In this document: positions 18,849 through 28,615 of the stretch, piece after piece
How the letters are laid out: each line of letters begins with the position of its first letter
How positions within the stretch are numbered: position 1 is the first letter of the stretch
NCBI RefSeq assembly: GCF_001884185.1
Contig: NZ_MAOE01000037.1
Coordinates: 248,001-312,000 of the forward strand
DNA length: 64,000 nucleotides
Source of the DNA: Bacillus albus
Lineage (GTDB): Bacteria; Bacillota; Bacilli; Bacillales; Bacillaceae_G
Direction: 5' to 3'
Translations under genes and position numbers: made by a program
The notes under the pieces: generated by a model
Databases searched by the model: none
Told to the model about the DNA's origin: nothing
Seen by the model: only the letters and a program-made list of their open reading frames with translations

Positions 18849-19452
18849 GTATTACCCTCGCCTTTCTTTTACGTGTTTTTCTCTTGAACTGTTCCATATA
18901 TATTGATGCTTTTGCAATCCAAAATAAAATTGCCATGAACAATGTAGAAACGGCGACGATATCAAAAAACGCTAAACTTCCGTAATCATAAGGGAAATGT
19001 AGCTTTCGAAAAATAAGTGTCACTAACAACTCACCCTGTAACATTCCTATATAAAGAGAACATAACCGTAGTATGCGATTATCATGTAATAAAACCGATG
19101 CATACACAAGAGCGCTACTTAACAAAAACAACCTGTCCACCACAATCCAAATTGGATCATATACTTCTAACAAATGAAAACTTGTATATAACATTGCAAT
19201 AATAAGTGCCGAAAGTAAGCTATATATTTTTTTCCAAATAGAAAAGAGCGTGATTCCTATAAAAGCTACAATACAAAGCAAAAGTGCATTTACTGATACC
19301 GTAAATGAAGCAATCGTTACATGTAACGGAGAACAAATAATAAAAATCAATATACAAGCGCTTATTTTCCACCGAATAGAGTCCTTTTTCATAAAAAATG
19401 TTACGACGATCCACCCTATCCAAGCTACAAAATAAAAAGTACTCCCTTCCAT
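18841..19452 (-). CDS. yphA: YphA-family membrane protein
   Basis: 203 aa, almost entirely hydrophobic: about six transmembrane helices, ending with a basic cytoplasmic tail (FKRKTRKRKARVIHD). It matches the position and type of YphA in B. subtilis. AGGAGGTG upstream supports one of two consecutive ATGs; I use the second (MEGSTFYFVAWIGW). Overlaps the YIEGIA gene by 8 bp, so the three genes form one operon, probably for spore-envelope assembly. Confidence 0.72.
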   Translation of the reverse strand: MEGSTFYFVAWIGWIVVTFFMKKDSIRWKISACILIFIICSPLHVTIASFTVSVNALLLCIVAFIGITLFSIWKKIYSLLSALIIAMLYTSFHLLEVYDPIWIVVDRLFLLSSALVYASVLLHDNRILRLCSLYIGMLQGELLVTLIFRKLHFPYDYGSLAFFDIVAVSTLFMAILFWIAKASIYMEQFKRKTRKRKARVIHD

Positions 19453-19568
19453 CATTTCACCTCCTATGTTTTCCATTATGGGAACTTTTTATGAAAGTTA
19501 ATCCACTTTCTTCGCGCATAGTTTTTTCATATAACAGCAACACTTTTAATAAGGAGGTGCTATTCATT

Positions 19569-19703
19569 ATGGGTAAAGATCGTCAAGAACGAAAACTAAG
19601 AGAATCACGCCGCGTTGAATCTGACCGTGACCAATCACTACAATATCCGGGTGCTACTGGACTGGATACACCAGAGCAAGCTCGCAAACAGAATCAGCAC
19701 TAA
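19569..19703 (+). CDS. ypzI: YpzI family small protein
   Basis: 44 aa, MGKDRQERKLRESRRVESDR..., very polar and basic-acidic, ends ARKQNQH. AAGGAGGTG lies 9 nt upstream of ATG, and a strong terminator follows 8 bp after the stop, so it is a real monocistronic gene despite its size. YpzI is a conserved small Bacillus protein of unknown function. A longer in-frame reading from 19398 lacks an SD and runs into yphA on the other strand. Confidence 0.82.
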   Translation: MGKDRQERKLRESRRVESDRDQSLQYPGATGLDTPEQARKQNQH

Positions 19704-19710
19704 TGCATAC

Positions 19711-19747
19711 AAAAAGACGGTTTCGATAATGTACGAAACCGTCTTTT
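19711..19747 (+). terminator. Terminator after ypzI
   Basis: 14-bp stem AAAAGACGGTTTCG/CGAAACCGTCTTTT with an 8-nt loop. Confidence 0.88.
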
Positions 19748-19988
19748 ACATATTTCTTTATAATTTATATTTATATCGAAATAACATTTCCTATACAAAA
19801 ATTTCTACGTTTTATTTTTATCTACGCCCTTTTCTTTTGACACAATTAAGCCTCCTTCAATGAATCAATAGCACATTTTTCAGTCGCAACTTTCACAAGA
19901 TACTGTTTACATATAGGAATATTTTCATTTTTCTAGAATATCAATTCCATTCCTCACTTTATATTACTAAAACGATTAGAAAACAAAA

Positions 19989-20011
19989 AAAACCAACCAA
20001 ACGGTTGATTT
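19989..20011 (-). terminator. Terminator after fni
   Basis: Short stem CAACC/GGTTG with AA/TT extension and a 4-nt loop; the minus strand continues TTTTTTTT. The 240 bp between here and the ypzI terminator shows nothing I recognise. Confidence 0.65.
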
Positions 20012-20012
20012 T

Positions 20013-21074
<1,062 letters not shown>

Positions 21075-22223
21075 TTATTTCTTTAATTTTTTCAGTTGTT
21101 CACCAATAATATCACTTAATTGGAAAGTAGCAGAATCTGCATTTGGCTCATACTGACTGTAATCTTCAATTACATTATTTTCCTCAAGCGCTTCTTTTAT
21201 ACTTAAAGAAATACGTTTCTCTGCTACATGGACTTCAAGCACTTTCACTTTTACTTCTTGTCCCATTTCCAATACTTCATTTGGATTTTTCACGTGACGA
21301 TTTGCAATTTGAGATACGTGCACAAGACCTTCAACGCCAGGTAAAACTTCAACGAATGCACCGAATGTAACAAGACGTTTTACGACTCCATCACGAATAT
21401 CTCCAGCTTTTAGTTCGCCAGCAACATTTTCCCACGGTCCTGGTTGAGCTGCTTTAATTGATAAAGAAATACGTTGTGTATCAGCATCAACAGATAATAC
21501 CTTCACCTTTACCTTTTGACCTTGCTCTAATACTTCAGAAGGTTGCTCTACACGTTCGTGTGAAATTTGTGAAATATGAACTAAACCGTCCACACCACCA
21601 ACATTAACGAAAGCACCAAAATCAGTTAATCGTTGTACTGTTCCTTCAACAACGTCTCCTTCTTTTAATGAAGAGATTGCTTCTTTTTTCTTAGAGTCTA
21701 GTTCTAATTCTACTACCGCTTTATGTGAAAGAATCACACGATTTTTTTCGCGGTCTAATTCAACAATTTTCACAGCTAGTGTTTTGCCTTTATAATCAGT
21801 AAAATCTTCTACATAATGTACTTCTACAAGTGAAGCTGGGATAAAACCACGAACACCAAGGTCCACAACTAATCCACCATTCACAATATCTTTTACAGTA
21901 ACATCAAACACATGACCAGAAGTGAATTTTTCTTGTAATTCTACCCATGCTTTTTCTGCATCAACAGCACGTTTAGATAAGACAAGATCTTCTTCTTCTA
22001 ATTTAATAACCTTTAATTCTAGTGTTTGATCTAATTCTACAACATCGCTTGCTTTTTCAATATGAACGTTAGCTAATTCACTAATTGGAATTACGCCATC
22101 TGTTTTGTATCCAACATTTACAAGCACTTGTTTCTCTTCAACTTTCGTTACAGAACCTGTAACAACGTCACCAACTTGTAATTCTTTTGAATCCATAACT
22201 TCTTCATTCATTTTCTCTACCAT
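21075..22223 (-). CDS. ypfD: 30S ribosomal protein S1 homolog
   Basis: 382 aa with four S1 OB-fold repeats, at about 16-80, 97-165, 184-252 and 269-338; repeats 3 and 4 carry the clear signature [18 protein letters not shown] and its near-copy. It is shorter than the six-domain E. coli S1, as usual in Bacillus, where it is dispensable and less tightly ribosome-bound. SD GGGAGG precedes ATG. Its 330-bp leader contains a long palindrome that may matter for regulation. Often annotated rpsA. Confidence 0.93.
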   Translation of the reverse strand: MVEKMNEEVMDSKELQVGDVVTGSVTKVEEKQVLVNVGYKTDGVIPISELANVHIEKASDVVELDQTLELKVIKLEEEDLVLSKRAVDAEKAWVELQEKFTSGHVFDVTVKDIVNGGLVVDLGVRGFIPASLVEVHYVEDFTDYKGKTLAVKIVELDREKNRVILSHKAVVELELDSKKKEAISSLKEGDVVEGTVQRLTDFGAFVNVGGVDGLVHISQISHERVEQPSEVLEQGQKVKVKVLSVDADTQRISLSIKAAQPGPWENVAGELKAGDIRDGVVKRLVTFGAFVEVLPGVEGLVHVSQIANRHVKNPNEVLEMGQEVKVKVLEVHVAEKRISLSIKEALEENNVIEDYSQYEPNADSATFQLSDIIGEQLKKLKK

Positions 22224-22557
22224 GGAAATACCTCCCTACAGAATTGACAAAGCATTTTTTATGTATATACGAAATGAAAACAATTGTTTTCATTTGCATG
22301 TTTAAGAATTTATCATTACATACTCAAGCTTCATACATTTCACTAGAAAATATATTAAACCTATATAAATAGTATACAGCAAAATCATCTTGAAGAAAGT
22401 ATGTTTTGAAATATAATAGCGAATATATTCTGAAAGTTTTATCTCTCTTTTACTAACTTCTTACAAATTCGATCATTTGTCAAGGAAAGAGACTTACAAT
22501 TCACGTATCCTTTACATTTCTATACAAACAAAAAAAGAAAGAGGCTATCCCCTTTCT
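22224..22557. other. Gene-free leader of ypfD
   Basis: 334 bp with no credible ORF. On the minus strand it contains candidate promoter elements (TTGACA at 22478-22483; TATACT near 22377) and a 24-bp perfect palindrome at 22272-22295. The cmk terminator is at the other edge. Confidence 0.5.
22272..22295. repeat. 24-bp perfect palindrome in the ypfD leader
   Basis: Each arm is AAATGAAAACAA; the centre is AATT. It sits 49 bp upstream of the ypfD start codon, in the transcribed leader if the upstream promoters are used. It has no T-run, so it is not a terminator. It could be a protein operator or an mRNA hairpin. Confidence 0.6.
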
Positions 22558-22559
22558 TT
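22534..22559 (-). terminator. Terminator at the cmk stop
   Basis: 11-bp stem with one mismatch (AAAGAAAGAGG side) and a 4-nt loop, followed by TTTTTTTG on the minus strand; it overlaps the last codon of cmk. Confidence 0.75.
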
Positions 22560-23235
22560 ATTTCGCAAATACTCCTGAAACAATACTCATAATTTTTTGG
22601 ACAACTTCTTCAATTGATAAAGAAGTTGTATCTAATTCCAATGCATCATCAGCCTTTTTCAGAGGAGAAACTTCGCGTTCTGAATCTAATTTATCACGCT
22701 GAGCAATTTCTTCTTTTAACTGCTCTAAATTAGAATCGAAACCTTTATTCATATTTTCTAAATGTCTTCTTTCTGCTCTTTCTTCAACAGAAGCAAGCAT
22801 AAAAATCTTCACTTCAGCATCTGGTAACACATGTGTACCGATATCACGGCCATCCATTACAACGCCGCCTTTTTCCGCTAACTCTTGTTGACGGCGTACC
22901 ATTTCTTCACGAACAAGTCGATGTTTTGCCACAATCGATACTCGATTCGTCACCTCTGGTGTACGAATTACTTCCGAAACATCTTGTCCATTTAAAAATA
23001 CAAGTTGTGTATTTTCTCCTTGCTGAAACTCAATTTTCACATTTTTTACAACTTCCATTAACTGCTCTTCATTTTCAATATCCACTTTTTGCTCAAGGGC
23101 TGCATATGTAATTGTACGATACATTGCGCCTGTATCAATATAAACGTAAGAAAGCTTCTTCGCTACAACTTTCGCAACTGTACTTTTTCCAGCTGCTGCT
23201 GGACCATCTATAGCAATTGAAATTTGTTTATCCAT
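22558..23235 (-). CDS. cmk: Cytidylate kinase
   Basis: 225 aa; phosphorylates CMP and dCMP with ATP. Seen: P-loop [15 protein letters not shown] (8-22), Y-IDTGAMYR for NMP binding (32-40), [15 protein letters not shown] (about 126-140) and the lid [22 protein letters not shown] precedes ATG. The B. subtilis order cmk-ypfD is kept, but a terminator now divides them. Confidence 0.96.
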   Translation of the reverse strand: MDKQISIAIDGPAAAGKSTVAKVVAKKLSYVYIDTGAMYRTITYAALEQKVDIENEEQLMEVVKNVKIEFQQGENTQLVFLNGQDVSEVIRTPEVTNRVSIVAKHRLVREEMVRRQQELAEKGGVVMDGRDIGTHVLPDAEVKIFMLASVEERAERRHLENMNKGFDSNLEQLKEEIAQRDKLDSEREVSPLKKADDALELDTTSLSIEEVVQKIMSIVSGVFAK

Positions 23236-23363
23236 TGTAACACCTCATTTTTTCACTTATAAAACAAAACGAAAAGCAGGTATGCTCCTGCTTCTTCTCA
23301 TTTGCTTCAAGTCATTAAATCCTCAATTATTGTAGCATAATCCTTCATAGAAGAAAATGAAAA

Positions 23364-23537
23364 CTACCTATTCACCTGTAAGATTTCTGCTTTGTTTTTT
23401 ACCATGACACCTTCATAATATACAATTTTAGATAAATATTTAACTGATGACTTATGTATAAATAACAATTGCACAACAGAAAGACAAATGAATTGTATTA
23501 TTAATATACGAATAAGAATTCTCTCCATCTTTTTCAA
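23364..23537 (-). CDS. ypfB: YpfB family (DUF5359-type) small membrane protein
   Basis: 57 aa, read directly from the sequence: begins MKKMERILIRILIIQFICLS, with one transmembrane helix (about 7-26) and a short basic outer/inner tail ending EILQVNR. The start is TTG, placed 8 nt after GGAGGGAG; the next ATG (codon 4) is too far from the SD. Position beside cmk and resemblance of the N-terminus match B. subtilis YpfB. Function unknown. The rare start and short length make it easy to miss. Confidence 0.72.
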   Translation of the reverse strand: MKKMERILIRILIIQFICLSVVQLLFIHKSSVKYLSKIVYYEGVMVKNKAEILQVNR

Positions 23538-23717
23538 CGTAATAGCTCCCTCCTATACTATATTTGCACATTTCGTTTCGTGATTTTATACATCGTACAT
23601 ATAGCAGTTAATTTTATTGTCATTTTCAAGGCATACTTTTATACATTTCCATTGTCGAATTTACTCAAAACATGTTATGTTCTAAATGTATTTTTTTACT
23701 TGAAAGGGGTATAAGCA

Positions 23718-24692
23718 TTGAAAAGAATCCTAGTTTTACACACAGGTGGAACAATTGCAATGGAGGAAGACAAAGAAACTGGGGTCGTACAACCAGGTGA
23801 AAAAAATCCTCTTTTAAAATTTATTCCTGATTTAGAAGGCGATGTTGATTTAATCGTTGAAGATGTGTTCCATCTACCATCTCCCCATATGACACCGAGC
23901 GAAATGTTACAGTTACAAGTCATCATTGATGAAAGAGTAAAACAAGACAACATTCATGGCGTAGTCATTACGCATGGTACGGATACATTAGAAGAAACTG
24001 CCTATTTCTTAGATTTAACAGTACAAGCAACTATTCCGATCGTTGTGACAGGCGCAATGCGCTCCAGCAATGAATTAGGTGCTGACGGTCTATATAACTT
24101 CTTATCAGCTGTAAAAGTCGCTAGCAGTAATGAAGCCGCAGAAAAAGGCGTTTTAGTCGTATTAAACGACGAAATTCATTGCGCTACAAATGTAACGAAA
24201 ACACATACAAGTAATGTAGCAACATTCCAAAGTCCACAATATGGACCAATTGGTATGGTAACAAAACGTGGTGTTGTATTCCATCATGCTTTAGTACATC
24301 ACGAAACATATTCAGTAAAAAAGGTTTCTAAAAATGTAGTCGTTCTAAAAGCGTACGCTGGTATGGACGATACATTGTTAGCAGCAATTGAAAATCTTCC
24401 TGTAGACGGGATTGTTATTGAAGCACTTGGACAAGGTAATTTACCCCCAAGAACACTCCCTAGTCTAGAACGATTAATAAATAAAGGCATTCCTGTCGTA
24501 TTAGTTTCTCGCTGTTTCAACGGCATCGTTCAAGATGTATATTCATATGAAGGTGGCGGCAAACAATTAAAAGATATGGGGATTGTATTCACATACGGTT
24601 TAAATGCTCAAAAAGCACGTATTAAATTATTAGTTGCACTAGAGAATACGACTTCACATGAAACAATCCAAAATATGTTTATGCACGATTAA
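23718..24692 (+). CDS. ansA: L-asparaginase, type I
   Basis: 324 aa; hydrolyses asparagine to aspartate and ammonia in the cytoplasm (no signal peptide). Seen: nucleophile motif LHTGGTIAM (7-15) with T12, and second catalytic motif THGTDTLEETAYFLD (about 82-96). The start is TTG with GAAAGGGG 9 nt upstream. Monocistronic, ended by a shared terminator with ypdA on the other strand. Confidence 0.95.
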   Translation: MKRILVLHTGGTIAMEEDKETGVVQPGEKNPLLKFIPDLEGDVDLIVEDVFHLPSPHMTPSEMLQLQVIIDERVKQDNIHGVVITHGTDTLEETAYFLDLTVQATIPIVVTGAMRSSNELGADGLYNFLSAVKVASSNEAAEKGVLVVLNDEIHCATNVTKTHTSNVATFQSPQYGPIGMVTKRGVVFHHALVHHETYSVKKVSKNVVVLKAYAGMDDTLLAAIENLPVDGIVIEALGQGNLPPRTLPSLERLINKGIPVVLVSRCFNGIVQDVYSYEGGGKQLKDMGIVFTYGLNAQKARIKLLVALENTTSHETIQNMFMHD

Positions 24693-24731
24693 AAAAGAAG
24701 CTGTCGAAGTTTATTTCGACAGCTTCTTTTT
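24692..24731. terminator. Bidirectional terminator between ansA and ypdA
   Basis: 17-bp perfect stem (AAAAAGAAGCTGTCGAA arm) with a 6-nt loop; T-runs on both strands. The ypdA stop lies inside it. Confidence 0.88.
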
Positions 24732-25710
24732 ACATTTCTCTTGTTGCAATGGTTTGCGCAATCGCATCCCCATGAAATCGACCATTCTCAATAAATATTT
24801 CATTTGCATTATTTCCAGCAGCAATTACACCTGCAATGAAAATATTTTCAGCGTTTGTTTCCATCGTATCCTCTGCATAAATCGGACGTCCTGTCTCTTC
24901 ATCAATTCGAACACCCATCTTCGTTAAGAAGCTATGATCAGGATGGTAACCAGTCATCGCAAATACAAAATCATTTTGGATTGTATTTGCCTCACCATCC
25001 ACTGTATACGTTAACGTATGTTCAGTAATTTCTTTCACATGAGCCCCGAAATGCATGTGAATTGTGCCATTTCGTACTAATGCCTCAAACTCCGGCAAAA
25101 TCCACGGCTTTATACTTGGTGAATACTCACTTCCGCGATATAGTACCGTTACACGCGCACCTGCTTTAACAAGTTCTAACGCGGCATCTACACTCGAGTT
25201 TTTTCCACCTATAACTACTACATCTCGATCAAAATAAGGATGTCCCTCTTTAAAATAGTGAGCTACTTTCTTCAATTCCTCACCTGGAACATTCATATAA
25301 TTTGGATTGTCATAATATCCAGTTGCTACAACAACATACTTCGCTATATATATTTCTTTACTTCCGTCACGCTTTGTTGTCTCAACATGAAAAACTTCTC
25401 CATCTTTTTGAACTTTCTCCACTCGCTCAAAAGCATTTACACGTACAGATTTACGCTTTACTACTTCACGATAATACGCAAGCGCTTGATTTCGAACTGG
25501 TTTACGATTTTCCGTAATAAAAGCTACATCACCAATTTCTAATTTTTCACTAGAAGAGAAAAATGTTTGATGAGTTGGATAATTGTAAATCGCATTTACA
25601 ATGTTTCCTTTTTCAATTACTAACGGATTTATCCCTACCTTTTGCAACGAAATTGCTGCTGCTAATCCGCACGGACCGCCTCCAATTATGATAGCTGTTT
25701 CTTTCTGCAT
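24730..25710 (-). CDS. ypdA: Bacillithiol disulfide reductase YpdA (Bdr)
   Basis: 326-aa FAD/NADPH flavoprotein. Seen: FAD motif IIGGGPCGLAAA (8-19), NADPH motif VVIGGKNSSVDAALE (about 165-179) and the C-terminal FAD segment ENIFIAGVIAAGNNANEIFI. C14 sits in the first motif, matching the Cys assigned in YpdA-type enzymes. It regenerates bacillithiol from its disulfide; bacillithiol is the low-molecular-weight thiol of this group. SD GGAGTGAG precedes ATG. Confidence 0.92.
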   Translation of the reverse strand: MQKETAIIIGGGPCGLAAAISLQKVGINPLVIEKGNIVNAIYNYPTHQTFFSSSEKLEIGDVAFITENRKPVRNQALAYYREVVKRKSVRVNAFERVEKVQKDGEVFHVETTKRDGSKEIYIAKYVVVATGYYDNPNYMNVPGEELKKVAHYFKEGHPYFDRDVVVIGGKNSSVDAALELVKAGARVTVLYRGSEYSPSIKPWILPEFEALVRNGTIHMHFGAHVKEITEHTLTYTVDGEANTIQNDFVFAMTGYHPDHSFLTKMGVRIDEETGRPIYAEDTMETNAENIFIAGVIAAGNNANEIFIENGRFHGDAIAQTIATREM

Positions 25711-25760
25711 ACCCGGCTCACTCCTAGTCTTCTACCAATACACTATTTATAAAAACAAGA

Positions 25761-25784
25761 AAAAACCTACTTACAGCAGTAGGC
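25761..25784 (-). terminator. Terminator after the amidase gene
   Basis: Stem CCTACT/AGTAGG with a 6-nt loop, then TTTTTTCTTG on the minus strand. Confidence 0.72.
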
Positions 25785-25819
25785 ACCTATCTTTATTGTA
25801 TTCATTTTTCATATATTTG

Positions 25820-26350
25820 TCATCTAAACGAAACGTACATCCGATAGACATCTGCTAAAAACTGCTGAAATTTAATACCTTGTTTCCCTAATACATTTTC
25901 AGGATCAATCTTTCTAGCTGGGTCAAGTGTTTTATGTGATACGATAGCTTTTTTCGGATTTAAGCCGAAATTTTGACATAAATACGCATGATACCACGTA
26001 AAACGAGTATATGCTTCCCAAAAGTTAACATCACCACCATAACAAAGTTCCACTCCAATGGCCGCCTTATTCGCATCATAACCATATAAGTCATTATCCG
26101 TCGACACACCATATCGAACATGGTAGGCCACTTCATTTATAGGAATAATTTCTAATATTGTTTTGTCATCTATAAATGTATGTGCCGAAGCTTTCGGTTG
26201 TATTTCATTAAAATAATCCCGATTCCCTATCGCATTGCTACCAGGATTACCCGTATCATGACTTACAATAAACCTGACTTTAGAAAGAGGGATTCCCGGT
26301 CGTGAACTTCCATATCCAATATAATTACGTTCTATAGGAAACATCGCCAT
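25820..26350 (-). CDS. N-acetylmuramoyl-L-alanine amidase (Amidase_2/PGRP fold)
   Basis: 176 aa. Cuts the lactyl-amide bond in peptidoglycan. Seen: first zinc ligand in FIVSHDTGNPGSNA, HTFIDDKTILEIIP with EVAYHVRYG, AIGVELCYGG, and the second ligand region VSHKTLDPARKIDP. No signal peptide or cell-wall binding domain, so it may act in the mother cell, in the spore, or be released by lysis; prophage-like amidases have this same single-domain form, but no other phage genes are near. GGGAG lies 9 nt before the chosen ATG; an upstream TTG overlaps. Confidence 0.85.
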   Translation of the reverse strand: MAMFPIERNYIGYGSSRPGIPLSKVRFIVSHDTGNPGSNAIGNRDYFNEIQPKASAHTFIDDKTILEIIPINEVAYHVRYGVSTDNDLYGYDANKAAIGVELCYGGDVNFWEAYTRFTWYHAYLCQNFGLNPKKAIVSHKTLDPARKIDPENVLGKQGIKFQQFLADVYRMYVSFR

Positions 26351-26429
26351 TACTACCAACTCCCGCTTCAGAAGATTACCTTACTTCTTTATATATGTAT
26401 TCGGTAGCAATGCCCTTATAGCATATTTC

Positions 26430-26666
26430 TTACGCGAAGAGAAAATCGAAAATATTTGATGTGAACACCATAAATAATAAAATACTTACAGCAACGCCAT
26501 AAAAACCGTAAAACCAAACACAATCTTCTTTCGTATCTAAACCGAAAAATTTATTTACTGATTGTAATAATGTGCCGCGCTTACTTTGTTTGTTTCTTAA
26601 TACTTCCACTCGCTCTACAACATCCGCTGGCATCATAAATCTTTGGTCTACTGTCATTTTCATCAT
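26430..26666 (-). CDS. Small membrane protein of unknown function
   Basis: 78 aa: soluble N-terminal part (MTVDQRFMMPADVVERVEVL), then KFFGLDTKEDCVWFYGFYG, and one hydrophobic C-terminal helix (about 55-77) ending IFDFLFA. I do not recognise the family. GGAGAG lies 4-8 nt before two consecutive ATGs, supporting a real gene. Neighbours are an amidase and another small coiled-coil membrane protein. Confidence 0.65.
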   Translation of the reverse strand: MMKMTVDQRFMMPADVVERVEVLRNKQSKRGTLLQSVNKFFGLDTKEDCVWFYGFYGVAVSILLFMVFTSNIFDFLFA

Positions 26667-26758
26667 TTATCTCTCCTTAAAATCATTTCCGTTTTGTTTA
26701 TCTAAGGAAAGTATAGCACGTTTGTTCGTGTAGAACAAGCGTTCTTTTGTTTTTCTTT

Positions 26759-26968
26759 TTATTTTTCAGCAAACGAAGTAAGAATCGTGATTACAAAGGC
26801 GATAATCGGCCCTACTACAACCGCACCAAATATTAAAAACAGCAGTCCTTCCCCGAACACCCGAACGATACTTGTTTTTTCGGATTTCGTCGTTCTCGCG
26901 AGTTCTCCCTCTAACCTCTTAACCTTTTCTTCTAGTTGTTCTACTCGTTCCATCATTTCATTTTCCAT
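26759..26968 (-). CDS. Small coiled-coil membrane protein of unknown function
   Basis: 69 aa. N-terminal heptad-rich stretch (ERVEQLEEKVKRLEGELA, about 5-25) followed by one transmembrane helix (about 42-65). Family not recognised. ATG (MENEMMERV) sits 6 nt after GAGGTG; an in-frame GTG lies three codons earlier. A membrane-tethered short coiled coil suggests oligomerisation or a scaffold, which is only inference. Confidence 0.65.
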   Translation of the reverse strand: MENEMMERVEQLEEKVKRLEGELARTTKSEKTSIVRVFGEGLLFLIFGAVVVGPIIAFVITILTSFAEK

Positions 26969-27000
26969 ATACAACACCTCACTCTAATACTTCAACAAAA

Positions 27001-27033
27001 AAAACGTGATTCCCTCGAAAGGAATCACGTTTT
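27001..27033 (-). terminator. Terminator after gudB
   Basis: 13-bp stem AAAACGTGATTCC/GGAATCACGTTTT with a 7-nt loop, T-run following. Confidence 0.86.
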
Positions 27034-27047
27034 CTCACATTATAATA

Positions 27048-28334
27048 TTATACCCAACCTCTGAAGCGACTTGCTTCAGCCATCTTACGAACACCGACCA
27101 TGTACGCAGCTAAACGCATGTTCACTTTACGAACTTGTGCTGTTTCATAAATAGAATCAAATGATCTTACCATTACTTTTTCTAAACGTTGTTCTACTTC
27201 TTCTTCAGTCCAGTAGTAACCTTGGTTATTTTGTACCCACTCAAAGTAAGATACTGTTACACCACCAGCACTTGCTAATACATCTGGAACTAGTAAAATG
27301 CCGCGATCAGTTAAAATTTTAGTGGCTTCTAATGTTGTTGGACCATTTGCAGCTTCAACAACGATTTTCGCTTTAATATTATTAGCATTTTCTTCTGTAA
27401 TTTGGTTCTCAATTGCAGCTGGAACTAAAATATCGCAATCAAGTTCTAACAATTCTTTATTTGAAATTGTATTATTAAATAATTTTGTTACTGTACCGAA
27501 GCTATCACGACGGTCTAATAAATAATCAATATCTAATCCGTTTGGATCATGCAATGCACCGTAAGCATCTGAGATTGCAATAACTTTCGCACCTGCATCA
27601 TGCATAAATTTAGCTAAGAAGCTACCAGCATTACCGAATCCTTGAACAACAACGCGTGCACCTTTAATATCAATGTCGCGTTTTTTTGCAGCTTCGCGAA
27701 TACAAATTGTTACCCCTTTCGCTGTTGCTGTTTCACGTCCATGTGATCCACCTAATACAAGTGGTTTACCTGTAATAAATCCTGGTGAGTTAAATTCATC
27801 AATACGGCTATACTCATCCATCATCCACGCCATAATTTGAGAGTTTGTGAATACATCTGGAGCTGGAATATCTTTCGTCGGTCCTACGATTTGGCTAATT
27901 GCTCGTACATAACCGCGGCTTAATCTTTCTAACTCACGGAATGACATTTCACGTGGGTCACAGATAATTCCACCTTTACCTCCACCATATGGTAAATCAA
28001 CGATACCACATTTTAAACTCATCCAGATTGAAAGTGCTTTCACTTCATTTTCTGTTACATTCGGATGGAAGCGAATTCCACCTTTCGTTGGACCAACAGC
28101 ATCATTATGTTGTGCACGATATCCTGTAAATATTTTAACAGTCCCGTCATCCATACGAACTGGTATTTTCACTGTCATCATACGAACTGGTTCTTTTAAT
28201 AATTCATATACTTCGTTTGGATAACCCAATTTTTCTAACGCTTCACTGATAACAATTTGTGTTGAATTCAATAGTTCAAAATGTTGTTCCCTTTGTTGTT
28301 GTGTTTTTGTTTGAGTTCCCTTTTCGGCTACCAT
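27048..28334 (-). CDS. gudB: NAD-specific glutamate dehydrogenase (GudB/RocG type)
   Basis: 428 aa; oxidises glutamate to 2-oxoglutarate and ammonia. Seen: substrate lysines in GPTKGGIRFHP (K84) and MSLKCG (K108), catalytic K120 in LPYGGGKGG, and the NAD motif VVQGFGNAGSFLAKF (about 222-236). The segment NEVKALSIW has no VKA duplication, so the enzyme should be active, unlike the cryptic gudB of B. subtilis 168. SD GGGGG precedes ATG. Two cre-like sequences inside interlocking inverted repeats lie 80-130 bp upstream, which suggests carbon-source control. Confidence 0.93.
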   Translation of the reverse strand: MVAEKGTQTKTQQQREQHFELLNSTQIVISEALEKLGYPNEVYELLKEPVRMMTVKIPVRMDDGTVKIFTGYRAQHNDAVGPTKGGIRFHPNVTENEVKALSIWMSLKCGIVDLPYGGGKGGIICDPREMSFRELERLSRGYVRAISQIVGPTKDIPAPDVFTNSQIMAWMMDEYSRIDEFNSPGFITGKPLVLGGSHGRETATAKGVTICIREAAKKRDIDIKGARVVVQGFGNAGSFLAKFMHDAGAKVIAISDAYGALHDPNGLDIDYLLDRRDSFGTVTKLFNNTISNKELLELDCDILVPAAIENQITEENANNIKAKIVVEAANGPTTLEATKILTDRGILLVPDVLASAGGVTVSYFEWVQNNQGYYWTEEEVEQRLEKVMVRSFDSIYETAQVRKVNMRLAAYMVGVRKMAEASRFRGWV

Positions 28335-28407
28335 AGTAAGTAAACCCCCTGTAATTTCACTTGTTTAGTAAACCTTCATTGCCTAGTATACACCGTTAAA
28401 TTTGGAA

Positions 28408-28464
28408 TGCAATAGAAAACGCTAACAAATATATACAAACTATTTTCTATTGCAAGCGTTTTCA
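28408..28464 (-). promoter_or_regulatory. Interlocking inverted repeats with two cre-like sites upstream of gudB
   Basis: Repeat A: TGCAATAGAAAA (28408-28419) pairs with TTTTCTATTGCA (28443-28454). Repeat B: GAAAACGCT (28415-28423) pairs with AGCGTTTTC (28455-28463). TGCAAGCGTTTTCA (28451-28464) differs from the CcpA cre consensus TGWAANCGNTNWCA at one position; the other site (28414-28427) at two. Operator role inferred. Confidence 0.5.
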
Positions 28465-28576
28465 CTATCATTATAGTCCTTTTATCGCTTTTAGAAAAGT
28501 AAAATACTTAAATATTTAAATATTTTTTATTTTACTTACATACAGCAATTTGAATAGATACATTTAAGTAAATGAA

Positions 28577-28615
28577 AAAGAAAACCTTAGCTATATTTTA
28601 TTAGCTAAGGTTTTC
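28577..28615 (-). terminator. Terminator overlapping the end of mecB
   Basis: 14-bp stem GAAAACCTTAGCTA/TAGCTAAGGTTTTC with an 8-nt loop, then TTTTTCATT on the minus strand. The mecB stop codon is in the 3' edge of the stem. Confidence 0.82.

Noticed and set aside
25820-26350. Prophage remnant around the amidase
   Set aside because: No holin, integrase or structural gene nearby; flanks are conserved core genes.
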